Of a stretch of 64,000 nt of DNA, positions 10,008 to 19,384 are shown piece by piece. Position 1 is the first letter of the stretch, and each line of letters opens with the position of its first letter. The stretch is taken from positions 33,433,896 through 33,497,895 of the forward strand of contig NC_067206.1 of NCBI RefSeq assembly GCF_026262505.1. The letters run 5' to 3'. Both the position numbers and the translations under genes were made by a program. This DNA comes from Trichomonas vaginalis G3 (Eukaryota > Parabasalia > Trichomonadida > Trichomonadidae). The notes below the pieces were generated by a model. That model made no database searches, was not told the origin of the DNA, and worked only from the letters and a program-made list of their open reading frames with translations.

Positions 10008-12650
10008 TCAATAATCAACTAATTTGATTGCTTCTTCAACTGAAATTTCTTCATGTGACCACTTGTGAACTGCATCAAGCATCTTAATTGAGTAGTTCTT
10101 GAGAGATAATAAGTTGAAGGACATAGATAAGAATGCTAATCGTTTAGCGGTTTCAACTGCTTTATCTCGTTCGTTATGTTTCATAGATTCGTGGATAACA
10201 TCAACCAAGTCAGAGAAGATCTTGTATCGATCGGACTCTGAGATAGAATTAGTGACTTTCATAAGTTTCTCAATATCTGAAACAGACTGATGGTAGTGAC
10301 TCAACTCGTAAACAAATGAATGGAACATAGACTCATTGCAATCAACACATGATGTGAATGAGATGTTGTTCATGCAGAAATAGTTAACTTTATTAACTGA
10401 GTTCTTGAAATATTCGTAACACAGTTTCTTTGTCTTTGTGTCTGATGAATTACTACACAACAATGTGCAAACAGAAACACCGTACAAATGTGAAACACTA
10501 AAGCCACCACGAACTTGGTAGAGACAATAACTAATAACACGACCCATCTCGAAAATGTAGATGTATTCGTTGATGGATTGTGGTTCTTCCTCAAAAAGAT
10601 TGCTGTTGTATGATGACAATAACTTGAAAACAGTACTTGGATCTCGAATTGTTTTAACAAATGATTGGAGAATGGAAACTGTTTTCGTGGTGTTTTTGTC
10701 TCCAACAATGTCAAGTAAATGGACTAAACTAATTAAATCAAAACATGGCATGCAATACGAATTCTTTTGTGGAGAAAGTAATTCAGATCGAACACGTTCA
10801 CTTTCAAGCAAAAAAAGAGTTGCATGAAAGAAAATGTTAAGAGAACAAAAAATTAATGAAACAAGTGGTTGACTCTCTTCAACTTTAAGTTCTTCTGTAG
10901 AAAGATTGACGAAACATTCTGAGAGTGTTGGATTTTTGATATTAGGTTTAACACTGTAATCAAATGACCATGATTTGTCAAGTGCATACAACATAACAAT
11001 TTCCCCAAGTTTTGTCAAACTGACAAAAAGTGACGATTCATGACATTCATTGATGATGATTGATGCAGCTGCGCGTGCTGCAAGATTAACTGCAATAACA
11101 GGTGATGTGGTGTCCGTGTCTGCAAGGAACTTGATTTCTTTAACTGATTGTGGTGAAATAGAAGTAATGAAATCAATCATTTTCTGAATGGGAAGAACGA
11201 TTTGGTTTTTCGCAATTTGGTGGATTAAATTGATGCATTGCTTTGCAAATCCATTTGGTTTACTATCTATGTTGATTTCTTTGAGTTCTGGTTTCGTATT
11301 TTGAGTGCCACTTTTTGAAATTTTATTGTCACTTTTTGGTATTTTATTGTCACTTTTTGAAATTTTATTGTCACTTTTTGGTAATGTTGGAATACACGGA
11401 TAAATAATTTTAGAAGGGATAGGTTTTGTGTAGACAACTGAGTCTGATTTTGTGATAGATGGCATAGAGATCTCTGTCTTAACAATTGTCATCCTTGGTG
11501 AAATTTGGAGTTCAATTTTCTTCTGTCGTTTTTCTCGTGAACTTTTTCGATGTGTGTCCTGAAGAATAGGAGTGATGAAATCAAAGTAATCGGAAAGGAA
11601 TCGGATGATGTCAATGTTGCCTTTAGTTGTAAATATGATATCTTCAACTTTTGTACCGGAATAAATTAAATGTAACTCTTTTTGACCGATAGGCTGCCAT
11701 CTGATCACTTTGAGTTGGTAATATCGATCAACAACTGTCTTCTTGTCCTTTTTGATGATGAGTACATACTCTCCTTGTGCTGTAAGATATCGTAATTTTT
11801 TATCTTTGTAAATCGGGAATAATTCGCAGAAAGCGAACTCGTAAGATAGAAATTTTTTGACAAATTCTTGCTTGAGAGTTGTAATGTCTTGTTTTAAGTG
11901 GTTTTCGAACGATTTTTGAATTTTTATTGAATTGAAAAACCCTTCTACGCATTTCGGATAGTATTTTTGTGTTTTGCCTGACTTGAGGACCTCTTTAAAA
12001 CGTGTCGTGTCCTTGTTAAACTTAACTACAGAGTAAATTCCAGCTAATTCAATGCAATCCCAGAAGCTAGGATCTTTTGGCATATCTACAAACTCTTTGT
12101 GGATCTGGTTGTATATGAAATTAAGCTCATCGGCTGATATATTCTTGTAACAATCTTGTCGCCACCATCTTCTTTTCATATACAGCTCGGTTATCACCGC
12201 ACGGTTTTCGCATAGTGGTAAATTGACTTTTAGTGATGAAAGAAGTGAATCATTCTCTTGAAAATATAATCCATAGTCAAAAACAGAAGAAAGATTTAAT
12301 TTCTCGCATAATATTTTAACAAAATCACCTACTGTATGAACTGCAGGCACTTTGACTGTAATTTTTCTATGATCGGGAGTAATAATTGATAAGTTCATCA
12401 TTTCTGGAATAATTGTGAGTTTAATTGATGATGAATTGGTATTTTCTTCTAGCTTTATGTTGTCTATTAGAATGTGATTTCTAGTATCTTTACCAACAAC
12501 TAAGATAATTGGATTTTCTGGAATTTTCTCTTTTAAAACATCTCTTATATAAGTAAGAACTTCATCTCCAACAAATGTCTTAGTAAGTTCTACGATAAGT
12601 TCTCTATCAGAATAAGGAAGAGAAATATGAGTAGTTAAAGTTCTTTTCAT
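10008..12650 (-). CDS. FERM-domain (talin-like) protein
   Basis: This is an 880-residue protein. The N-terminal ~160 residues look like two ubiquitin-like FERM subdomains (one ending around SIITPDHRKITV). They are followed by RRWWRQDCYKNISADEL and an all-helical F2-type lobe, with WDCIELAGIYSVVKF and the YPKCV segment typical of talin/kindlin FERM heads. A PTB/PH-like F3 follows (ELHLIYSGTKVEDIIFTT). From about residue 390 there is a Ser/Lys/Pro linker with four copies of a KSDNKI motif. The C-terminal half is helical, resembling talin rod bundles. Such proteins link membrane or adhesion receptors to actin, so a role in trichomonad adhesion or amoeboid change is plausible inference. A canonical initiator lies 25 bases upstream. 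The frame is intact. Confidence 0.75.
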   Translation of the reverse strand: MKRTLTTHISLPYSDRELIVELTKTFVGDEVLTYIRDVLKEKIPENPIILVVGKDTRNHILIDNIKLEENTNSSSIKLTIIPEMMNLSIITPDHRKITVKVPAVHTVGDFVKILCEKLNLSSVFDYGLYFQENDSLLSSLKVNLPLCENRAVITELYMKRRWWRQDCYKNISADELNFIYNQIHKEFVDMPKDPSFWDCIELAGIYSVVKFNKDTTRFKEVLKSGKTQKYYPKCVEGFFNSIKIQKSFENHLKQDITTLKQEFVKKFLSYEFAFCELFPIYKDKKLRYLTAQGEYVLIIKKDKKTVVDRYYQLKVIRWQPIGQKELHLIYSGTKVEDIIFTTKGNIDIIRFLSDYFDFITPILQDTHRKSSREKRQKKIELQISPRMTIVKTEISMPSITKSDSVVYTKPIPSKIIYPCIPTLPKSDNKISKSDNKIPKSDNKISKSGTQNTKPELKEINIDSKPNGFAKQCINLIHQIAKNQIVLPIQKMIDFITSISPQSVKEIKFLADTDTTSPVIAVNLAARAAASIIINECHESSLFVSLTKLGEIVMLYALDKSWSFDYSVKPNIKNPTLSECFVNLSTEELKVEESQPLVSLIFCSLNIFFHATLFLLESERVRSELLSPQKNSYCMPCFDLISLVHLLDIVGDKNTTKTVSILQSFVKTIRDPSTVFKLLSSYNSNLFEEEPQSINEYIYIFEMGRVISYCLYQVRGGFSVSHLYGVSVCTLLCSNSSDTKTKKLCYEYFKNSVNKVNYFCMNNISFTSCVDCNESMFHSFVYELSHYHQSVSDIEKLMKVTNSISESDRYKIFSDLVDVIHESMKHNERDKAVETAKRLAFLSMSFNLLSLKNYSIKMLDAVHKWSHEEISVEEAIKLVDY

Positions 12651-12674
12651 TCAATTATTTTTTTTTTCAGACTT

Positions 12675-12685
12675 CTGAAAAGTGA
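12675..12685 (-). promoter_or_regulatory. Trichomonad initiator (Inr) of the FERM gene
   Basis: On the minus strand the sequence TCACTTTTCAG matches the first ten positions of the T. vaginalis Inr consensus TCAYTWYTCATTA. It lies 25 bases before the ATG, within the usual range for 5' leaders in that organism. Confidence 0.6.
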
Positions 12686-12859
12686 CAAAATAATTTTGAC
12701 AAAATTCAATAAATTTTTGCCAAAATCGGGAATTGTTTTAGAGCAGTTTTTAAAAGTTTAATTTGCAAATCATTATGAGGAGTTTTAAGAGCATCAACTA
12801 TAATATAACAGAGTAAAGTACATCTTTTTATAAATAAGGGGATGTCGGGTAAAAGAGGG

Positions 12860-13861
12860 TTATGAAGAGTTAGAAATGTTTACTAAAGTTTGTAAAAAAA
12901 GAGAAAGTTTATTAACTTTAGAAATACTTTTATTGATAATTGCAAATTCTGCTTGGCAATTACCAGTTGAAAAATGAATCAAATTGTTAGTAAATAGTTT
13001 TCTTGGATTAGTAGGTTTTACATTACTAAGAAATGTTGATGAAATCGAATTGTCAATGTAACAACTATCAACTGTTAATTGATCAACAGTGTTATATATC
13101 AAATATGTACCTTCAGGAGTAGTGTTGTTAATAAAAGAACAACTTTTTACAGTAAGAGAATTTTTATAATGGAAAATAATTCCTAATCTTGATTGGTTAT
13201 TAGTATTATTTATAATATTACATGAATCAATCAAAGAGTTAAAACGAAAATATATAAGATCATATTGACCTGTTACTAAATTATTAACAACAGTTGAATA
13301 ATTAAATGTTGTTATAAAGTCATTCTCTGACTCTTTAGAAAAAAATCCAACAGCATCTTCTGGAGATTTATTTGATGAGAAATTTGTTGATGAAACTATG
13401 ATATTTCCATCAAATGCATCAATTACTCTTCCGTCAACATCTTCATTTCCTACATAACAAACGGAACTTTCAATAAAAAAGTTTATGTTATTTTTATCAA
13501 CTTTTGTAGATGAAAATTGGCCATATTTCTGGCTTTGGCATTTCGTACAACAGAATTTTCGTTGAACAATCGAACTATTGCTGCCAATTTGGTAGTAAAT
13601 GCAACTTCCTTTTTCTGTTGAAGTGCAATGACTAAAAGAACACCGATTATGTAGAAACAATGAGCTTGTAATTGAACTAAAGTTAATAACTCGGTCATTA
13701 TCTCGAAAAAAGTTACATTCGTCTAAGTAGTATTGACCTTTTCCGGGTGAAAGATTACAGTTCTTGCAATATTCAGTTTTTAAACTTGCAAATTGGCTAT
13801 TGAAGTATTTATTCCAGAGATCGTCATCTTCTTCAGATGACTTTCCCCAAAAATTTTCCAA
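12860..13861 (-). CDS. Beta-helix (Pmp-like) surface-protein family member, no ATG
   Basis: This is the inverted paralog of the 8.5-kb gene and the same length (about 333 codons). The middle (GKGQYYLDECNF through FNYSTVVNN) is nearly identical, while the first 40 and last 140 residues diverge. Repeated CSF.NN / NFSSN turns indicate a parallel beta-helix. The frame starts after a stop with TTG; there is no ATG codon in it at all, no signal peptide and no C-terminal anchor. Its 3' end faces the FERM gene's 5' end across about 200 bases of AT-rich spacer. It is likely a truncated family copy maintained or homogenised by gene conversion. Confidence 0.6.
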   Translation of the reverse strand: MENFWGKSSEEDDDLWNKYFNSQFASLKTEYCKNCNLSPGKGQYYLDECNFFRDNDRVINFSSITSSLFLHNRCSFSHCTSTEKGSCIYYQIGSNSSIVQRKFCCTKCQSQKYGQFSSTKVDKNNINFFIESSVCYVGNEDVDGRVIDAFDGNIIVSSTNFSSNKSPEDAVGFFSKESENDFITTFNYSTVVNNLVTGQYDLIYFRFNSLIDSCNIINNTNNQSRLGIIFHYKNSLTVKSCSFINNTTPEGTYLIYNTVDQLTVDSCYIDNSISSTFLSNVKPTNPRKLFTNNLIHFSTGNCQAEFAIINKSISKVNKLSLFLQTLVNISNSS

Positions 13862-14040
13862 TTGTCAAAAAAAAAGGAAGCTTCACTTTAATTTTATAAT
13901 GGCGAATATTTTTGTTCAACTGCAGTTTAATATTTCCACAAATCACAGATGCATGTTTTTTGAATTAGATTTACACGGAATAATTATAAAATAAAATCAA
14001 AACAATAGTGTCACGTTTTCGATTGTAAAACTTTCTAATC

Positions 14041-15378
14041 ATGGAGATTTCAAATCCGACGAATTTCCAACATGTTACTCACATTGGCCAAGACTTCAAA
14101 TGGAGTATGGAAGATGGAACCGATGTCAGCAACATTTTTAAAGTCATCAGAAAGATCGGTGCTGGCGGATTTGGCGATGTATACGAAATGGAGCACATTC
14201 CTTCAGGTATACACATGGCTGGAAAATCCGTTAGTGTCGAAAAAATGACTCGTACAAGTAAAACTCACCTCGCAAGAGAGATTGATTTACTTCGAAAAGT
14301 CATGTCACCATACACTGTCCAATACTATGGTTCCATTGATTTTGAAGGTTCCCCGATGATTCTTCTTGAGTTTTGCAATCGTGGTTCCCTTTATGACATC
14401 ATGAAAGCGAAGAAAATGACATTTTCTGAAGATCAGATCAGCGTTATCATGAAAGATATGATTACAGCCTTAATTATTCTCCACAAGAACTTCCATGTTC
14501 TTCACCGTGATGTCAAAGCCGGAAATATTCTTCTTAATAGCTCCTGCCAGATCAAGCTTACAGACTTTGGTATCTCCTGCCAATTCAGCAGCACATCATC
14601 TCAAAGAACACAGACAATTACTGGAACTCCTTATTGGATGGCCCCAGAAATCATGAACGATGATCATTACGGATATCCAGCAGATATTTGGTCACTTGGT
14701 ATTACAGCTGTTGAGCTTGCCGAAGGCCAACCACCATACTCAGAGCTTCCTTATACAAGAGCATTAGTCGAAATTTCTACTAAAGGCTTCCCAGGCTTCC
14801 GCAAAGGAAATAAGTATACACAAGAATTCGTTAATTTCATCAGAGAATGCACAGTAATGGATCCTGAGAAAAGACCAGGTCCAGAACAATTACTTAAACA
14901 TCCTTTCATTTTAAGAGCAAACGATCTCAACCGCGAAGAATTATTCAGCGATATCATTGCAGAACCACTCGATTTCAACGAAGTACTTAAGGAAGAAGAG
15001 GAAGAAGACGAATATGCTTCTGAAGATGAAGGAAAAATAGAAGAAATCATGGACCCAAGAAGTGGTGGAATATCCAAGGAACGTGCAACAAGAATATTAA
15101 AGAAATATACACAAGAAATCGAAATTGTCGAATACCAGCCTCCAAAACCAGCTCCACCTCCACCACAAAAGAGCCATTTGTTTGGAGAGTTACCTCCAGA
15201 AATGAGAAACCATCCATTGATGGTCTGGATAGATAATAACCAGTTCCTTGCCATTTTATCCTTCTTTATAATAATTCTCATAGCAGAAAGGATATTTGGA
15301 CCTCTTGCAACTATTTTCATTCTTGCTTCTATGGTTTGCCTCCTTCTTTACCTCAAAAATTATATTCAGAATAAATAA
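14041..15378 (+). CDS. STE20/MST-type Ser/Thr kinase with C-terminal membrane anchor
   Basis: The 445-residue protein has a complete kinase domain: glycine loop IGAGGFGDVYEM (39-50), catalytic Lys62 in AGK, HRDVKAGN (155-162), DFG (175-177) and the activation-loop end GTPYWMAPE (195-203). The GTPYWMAPE block and KAGN in the catalytic loop place it with STE20/germinal-centre (MST-like) kinases. After residue ~310 comes an acidic linker (DEYASEDEG) and a Pro stretch. Two hydrophobic segments close to the C-terminus (around 399-440) make it likely tail-anchored with the kinase in the cytosol. MST kinases usually carry SARAH or CNH tails, so a membrane tail is unusual. The ATG at 14041 gives a normal N-terminus; the frame is intact. 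Confidence 0.92.
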   Translation: MEISNPTNFQHVTHIGQDFKWSMEDGTDVSNIFKVIRKIGAGGFGDVYEMEHIPSGIHMAGKSVSVEKMTRTSKTHLAREIDLLRKVMSPYTVQYYGSIDFEGSPMILLEFCNRGSLYDIMKAKKMTFSEDQISVIMKDMITALIILHKNFHVLHRDVKAGNILLNSSCQIKLTDFGISCQFSSTSSQRTQTITGTPYWMAPEIMNDDHYGYPADIWSLGITAVELAEGQPPYSELPYTRALVEISTKGFPGFRKGNKYTQEFVNFIRECTVMDPEKRPGPEQLLKHPFILRANDLNREELFSDIIAEPLDFNEVLKEEEEEDEYASEDEGKIEEIMDPRSGGISKERATRILKKYTQEIEIVEYQPPKPAPPPPQKSHLFGELPPEMRNHPLMVWIDNNQFLAILSFFIIILIAERIFGPLATIFILASMVCLLLYLKNYIQNK

Positions 15379-15954
15379 TTTTGTCATAAGCCCTTTTTTA
15401 AGTAGCTGATTAGTTTTAAAATAATGAGTTTAACGATTGTTTTTCAAATGATCGCTTACTGAATTGCGGTACAACGATTTTGAATAATAATTGGCTTATG
15501 ACATTGAAAACACAGCTTATTTGACTGACAACTTATCAAACATATGGAATAAAAATATATCAACTCATAAAACCAAGATATTTTCGAGGGTATGAAATGA
15601 AAATATTTCAAAAAGTCTTCTTTAAATATGAAAATTATTCCTTGAAATTGTATATGGCCAAGATGTAATGAATAATCTAATAAATGACTTTGAAACGATT
15701 TGGATCCCATGTGAAATTGTTACATGACGTCACTTTTTTCTTATAAACAACTTGATTTTAATAAAAATGTTGGCTTTAATATGTCAAAGAAAATGAAAAA
15801 AATTGTATTGGTGGTTTGCATTACGAAAAGCGGTTATAATCGAGAATCATTCAAAACACGATTTTCGGGTAAAATGTAATATATCATAAATATATCTAAT
15901 TCTGGCTTTTTCAAATGTGTGCGTTATATAACCGTTAAAAGAGCAAAAATTAAT
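15379..15954. other. Intergenic spacer without recognisable gene
   Basis: This is AT-rich DNA between the kinase stop and the RasGAP-like gene. Minus-strand open frames lack motifs. The last ~40 bases before the next ATG contain TATAACCGTTA, which resembles a Myb-type element; I cannot show that it functions. Confidence 0.4.
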
Positions 15955-18507
15955 ATGGCAGAGAATAAAGAGCAGCCCCCAGCTGCTACTGATGTGCCAC
16001 CTCCAAAGCAGCGCATCCAACCAAATCTTTCTAATCTTTTCAAAACTGATTCAGATGATTCTCCTTATGCACAAGATAACCGCAAATTAAAAGTTATTTT
16101 AACTAACCGTATTCATGAAGATGTTCTTGAAGCTACCAAGAATGATAACTATGAAGTTTTGCAAACATTTCAAGGTTCCAATCCAATTGAATCGATTAAC
16201 GAAATTTGTGAACTCGTCGATTCACAGAGTTATGACCAATTGGTTAATTCAAAGAAGAAGCTCTTAATTGATTTTGTCTCATTCATTCGTCAGAAGATCC
16301 CAATTAAGACAGCATTCAATATCGGCTTCAACTGGTCTCCAGCAATCCCACGCCATGTTGCACATGTCGATTCTGTATTACATCTCATCCTTAGAATTGC
16401 TAACACTGCACAGGATGGCAACAAAGTCTTATATTGGCTTGCAAACTCTCTTTTCCCAAAAGTCTGGACAAAGCGTTCAACATTGATGAATACACAGCTC
16501 GGTGCTGTTTGCCGTTGCGTTGTTCCACCTTCAAGAAGAGCTTATTGGGCACTTCTTACAACTACAAAGCAGTTTAAGCTTTATCTCCTTAAGAAGAATA
16601 CATGCGTACTCGAATTCGAGTGCAAGGTTAACCGTACACGTGTCCATGAAGATGGAAAATCAGTTATTATTACTGATGAAGCCGGTAACGATGTAAAGAC
16701 ATTCCTTCCTGTCGATATCAACCAGGCTCAGATGTGGGGTGCCGCTCTCGCTAAGCAACACTCACCTTTCCCATACTATCTTTCTTCATTCCAGACACCA
16801 CTTCCTCCTGAATACTACCATGCACTTTTCGAAGCTTACACATGCGCAGATATGGTTATTGTCCGCTGCGTTACCAATCCAAAGGTTACTCCTTACTCAG
16901 ATTCCGAGAATCGTGGTGAGAAGCTCATGGACTCTCTCCTTGATGTTTTCTCCCATGCAGGTAAGGTCAACCTCCTCCTTTGCCAGATGGCCGCTATCGA
17001 TATCGAAGGAGTTTCAAAGGCAGAAGATCTCCTTACAAAACAGACAAACTTCGGCCATCTCGTCGATTGCTTCGTCGAGCGCTGGGGTGCCATCTATTTC
17101 GAAAAGTTCGTAAGCAAACTTCTTGACTACATTTGCTCCAAACCAGCATTTGCAAAAGGTCTTAAGGCTTCAGCTTCTGATATCGAAGTTCCATTACATA
17201 CAGCTCTCAAGCTTATTTCCTGCTCAGCCAGCCTTGTTCCAAAGCAATTGAAGCATATGGCTCAAGTTATTGGCGCTTATGCAACATGCCAGTTCAACAA
17301 CAAGCACGATGCATTAATGGCAATTTCTCGCTTCTTCCTCTTCCGCTGCTTACTTATCATTCTCCAACAATCCGAATTTTACTCTGGCAAGCCATGCGCA
17401 AACAAGGAAGCCGTCGATGGTTTCATCGAGATTGCCAAGGTCGCCTTTTCATTCGGCGACTTCACAGGCAGCCTTGCAGACTTAAACAACAGGTTATCTC
17501 ATAATGACTATCCACTTCTCGACAAGTTCCTCTTCAGTATCGCACAACTTACAGAATCCCCAGAGTACGACGGTATCTCTAAGGAGCGCTTCTGCGAAGT
17601 CATCGAGTACATTCTTTACTGCATTTCTCATAAAGAGAACGCAAACAAGATCAGCGAACAAGACTCTTTCATTCAGTTTGTCCTTGCATTCAACGATGCA
17701 GCTCTCGCTAACAACCAAGAACCTTTGTTATTACCTCATAACTTACACGTTGTTCTTTCACAGTTCTTCAACCAACGACCGGACGACGACATGCAGCAGC
17801 TCGCGAAAGAAGGCCAGGACCTCGACGCCCCGCAGAATTACTTCCAAAAGATGGAATCAGCACCAGCGGACCCAGGAATGTCCGGATATCCTCCAATGCC
17901 TGGAATGGGTGCCAATGCTGGCTTCCCGCCTATGGGATTCCCTCCAATGGGAGATCCAAATGGCGGATTCCCACCGATGGGCGGAGATCCGAACGCTCCT
18001 TATCCACTTCTTCCAGATGGTGGTATGGGAATGGGCGTTGGCGTTGGATTTGGTGTCGACGTCAACGCATCAGCTCCAGCACCTGCTCCAGGGCCAGAAG
18101 CAGCACCAGAACCGAAGACGCCAGCGAAGAAAGGTGCAGCAGCCGCGAAGAAGTCTCCTGCAAAGAAGGGAGCGACACCGGCAAAGAAAGGAGCCGCAGC
18201 GAAGAAAGGCGCAACTCCTGCAAAGCAAGGAGCAGCAGGAAAGAAGGCAGCTCCAGCGAAGAAAGGTGCAGCTGCAAAGAAGGGAGCGGCAGCAAAGAAA
18301 GCAGCACCAGCGAAGAAAGGCGCCGCAGCAGCAGGAAAGAAGGCAGCTCCAGCGAAGAAAGGAGCTGCTGGAAAGAAAGGAGCAGCAGGAAAGAAGGCAG
18401 CTCCAGCGAAGAAAGGAGCTGCTGGAAAGAAAGCTGCACCAGCTAAGAAGGCAGCGCCAGCAAAGAAAGCAGCCCCAGCTAAGAAGGGAGCCGCCAAGAA
18501 GAAATAA
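15955..18507 (+). CDS. RasGAP-like protein with PH-like domain and histone-H1-like tail
   Basis: The 850-residue protein starts at the ATG at 15955 (MAENKEQP); the GTG further upstream is less likely. Residues ~185-280 (LLKKNTCVLEFECKVNRTR ... QMWGAALAKQ) look PH-like. Residues ~280-560 form an all-helical block with the RasGAP hallmark FFLFRCLLIILQQSEF (compare FLFLRFICPAI). The usual arginine-finger motif is not evident, so GAP activity is doubtful. Residues ~635-690 are Gly/Pro/Met-rich. The last ~150 are repeats of PAKKGAA, like histone H1 or trypanosomatid tails, which should bind nucleic acid or acidic surfaces. GC content rises in this tail. The frame is intact. Confidence 0.7.
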   Translation: MAENKEQPPAATDVPPPKQRIQPNLSNLFKTDSDDSPYAQDNRKLKVILTNRIHEDVLEATKNDNYEVLQTFQGSNPIESINEICELVDSQSYDQLVNSKKKLLIDFVSFIRQKIPIKTAFNIGFNWSPAIPRHVAHVDSVLHLILRIANTAQDGNKVLYWLANSLFPKVWTKRSTLMNTQLGAVCRCVVPPSRRAYWALLTTTKQFKLYLLKKNTCVLEFECKVNRTRVHEDGKSVIITDEAGNDVKTFLPVDINQAQMWGAALAKQHSPFPYYLSSFQTPLPPEYYHALFEAYTCADMVIVRCVTNPKVTPYSDSENRGEKLMDSLLDVFSHAGKVNLLLCQMAAIDIEGVSKAEDLLTKQTNFGHLVDCFVERWGAIYFEKFVSKLLDYICSKPAFAKGLKASASDIEVPLHTALKLISCSASLVPKQLKHMAQVIGAYATCQFNNKHDALMAISRFFLFRCLLIILQQSEFYSGKPCANKEAVDGFIEIAKVAFSFGDFTGSLADLNNRLSHNDYPLLDKFLFSIAQLTESPEYDGISKERFCEVIEYILYCISHKENANKISEQDSFIQFVLAFNDAALANNQEPLLLPHNLHVVLSQFFNQRPDDDMQQLAKEGQDLDAPQNYFQKMESAPADPGMSGYPPMPGMGANAGFPPMGFPPMGDPNGGFPPMGGDPNAPYPLLPDGGMGMGVGVGFGVDVNASAPAPAPGPEAAPEPKTPAKKGAAAAKKSPAKKGATPAKKGAAAKKGATPAKQGAAGKKAAPAKKGAAAKKGAAAKKAAPAKKGAAAAGKKAAPAKKGAAGKKGAAGKKAAPAKKGAAGKKAAPAKKAAPAKKAAPAKKGAAKKK

Positions 18508-18594
18508 GAAAATCTAGTTTTATTTTATCTTATCCATCAAAATAAAAACAGATTTTGGCGATTTTTATTTTATTCAAATTTATAATGATTTTTT

Positions 18595-18738
18595 TTAATA
18601 TTCACCTCTTAATAGATCTGTTATCTTCTTAACTCCAACAAATGGGAAAACATCAATCCAGAGAAAGATGATATCTCTTAACAGTCTGACGCTTTCTCGC
18701 GTGTTAAGACCTGGCTGGCATGTTATCTTTTTTGACAT
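18595..18738 (-). CDS. Possible 47-residue small protein
   Basis: A short minus-strand frame opens with ATG at 18738 and reads MSKKITCQPGLN, then LLRDIIFLWIDVFPFVG and KKITDLLRGEY. It is convergent with the RasGAP-like gene, ending 88 bases from it. The central part is hydrophobic and could be a single membrane-associated helix. I do not recognise the family. Balanced amino-acid use, unlike the AT-rich surroundings, argues that it is real. Its upstream region is cut by the Polinton insertion near 19.0 kb. Confidence 0.45.
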   Translation of the reverse strand: MSKKITCQPGLNTRESVRLLRDIIFLWIDVFPFVGVKKITDLLRGEY

Positions 18739-19021
18739 AATCGTACTTTGCTATTTTTCTTTATATTATGGACATACATATCAATATAATAAAAATTATT
18801 TACAAGCTGTGGTTAGTTGACATAACAAAACATTGATTACATTCAAATTAGTCATAAGGAATGGGAATACAAGGGTATCTAGGAAGAAAAGCATAATAAT
18901 AATGTTTTCCCTAGCTGTTTTCACTATAGTTTATCATAAACTATCGAAATAAATGCGATAATTCTATTATCATCTATTTTTTTTGAATAACGCTCACAAA
19001 TTATGAGCGCTTAGATAGGAT

Positions 19022-19180
19022 AAAAAAAAAAAAAAGGAAGTGGGGCCTCCAGGCACTTCGTGCCCTCTAGCCCTGAAGATGTTTAGTATAACTTTGTCAA
19101 AAAAAAAAAAAAAAAAGGTAGTGGGGCCTCCAGGCACTTCGTGCCCTCTAGCCCTGAAGATGTTTAGTATAACTTTGTCC
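19022..19180. repeat. Duplicated Polinton-type terminal repeat (element A left end)
   Basis: Two tandem copies of about 78 bp are present. Each starts with a poly(A) run, then GTGGGGCCTCCAGGCACTTC and on to CCCTGAAGATGTTTAGTATA. The same unit occurs inverted at the right end of element C (55.4 kb). GGCAC-TTC-GTGCC inside it is a small hairpin. The doubled unit suggests either nested insertion or duplication of the end. Confidence 0.75.
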
Positions 19181-19384
19181 GGACAAGTAAGTGTCTATCG
19201 TCGCTACAGGAAAAGTTACGGGCGTTCCAAGGAAGTATACTTTGAGAAGCCTTTTCTCCATTTTAAAACAAGATAGGACGGTTATTTTACAAAACTGACA
19301 ACACTTTGACCGAGTAGTTTTTTGTGCTGAACAAAAAGTGTCATATAAACATCTGTCAAAAGCCGCTTTTTAACTTCACTTAAA

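Noticed and set aside
15456-15710. Minus-strand 84-codon frame in the kinase/RasGAP spacer
   Set aside because: Composition follows the AT-rich spacer; no supporting motif or promoter.
18000-18497. Long minus-strand frame rich in Ala/Phe/Gly opposite the RasGAP-like gene
   Set aside because: It is the antisense of the Lys/Ala repeat tail; open only because of repeat composition.
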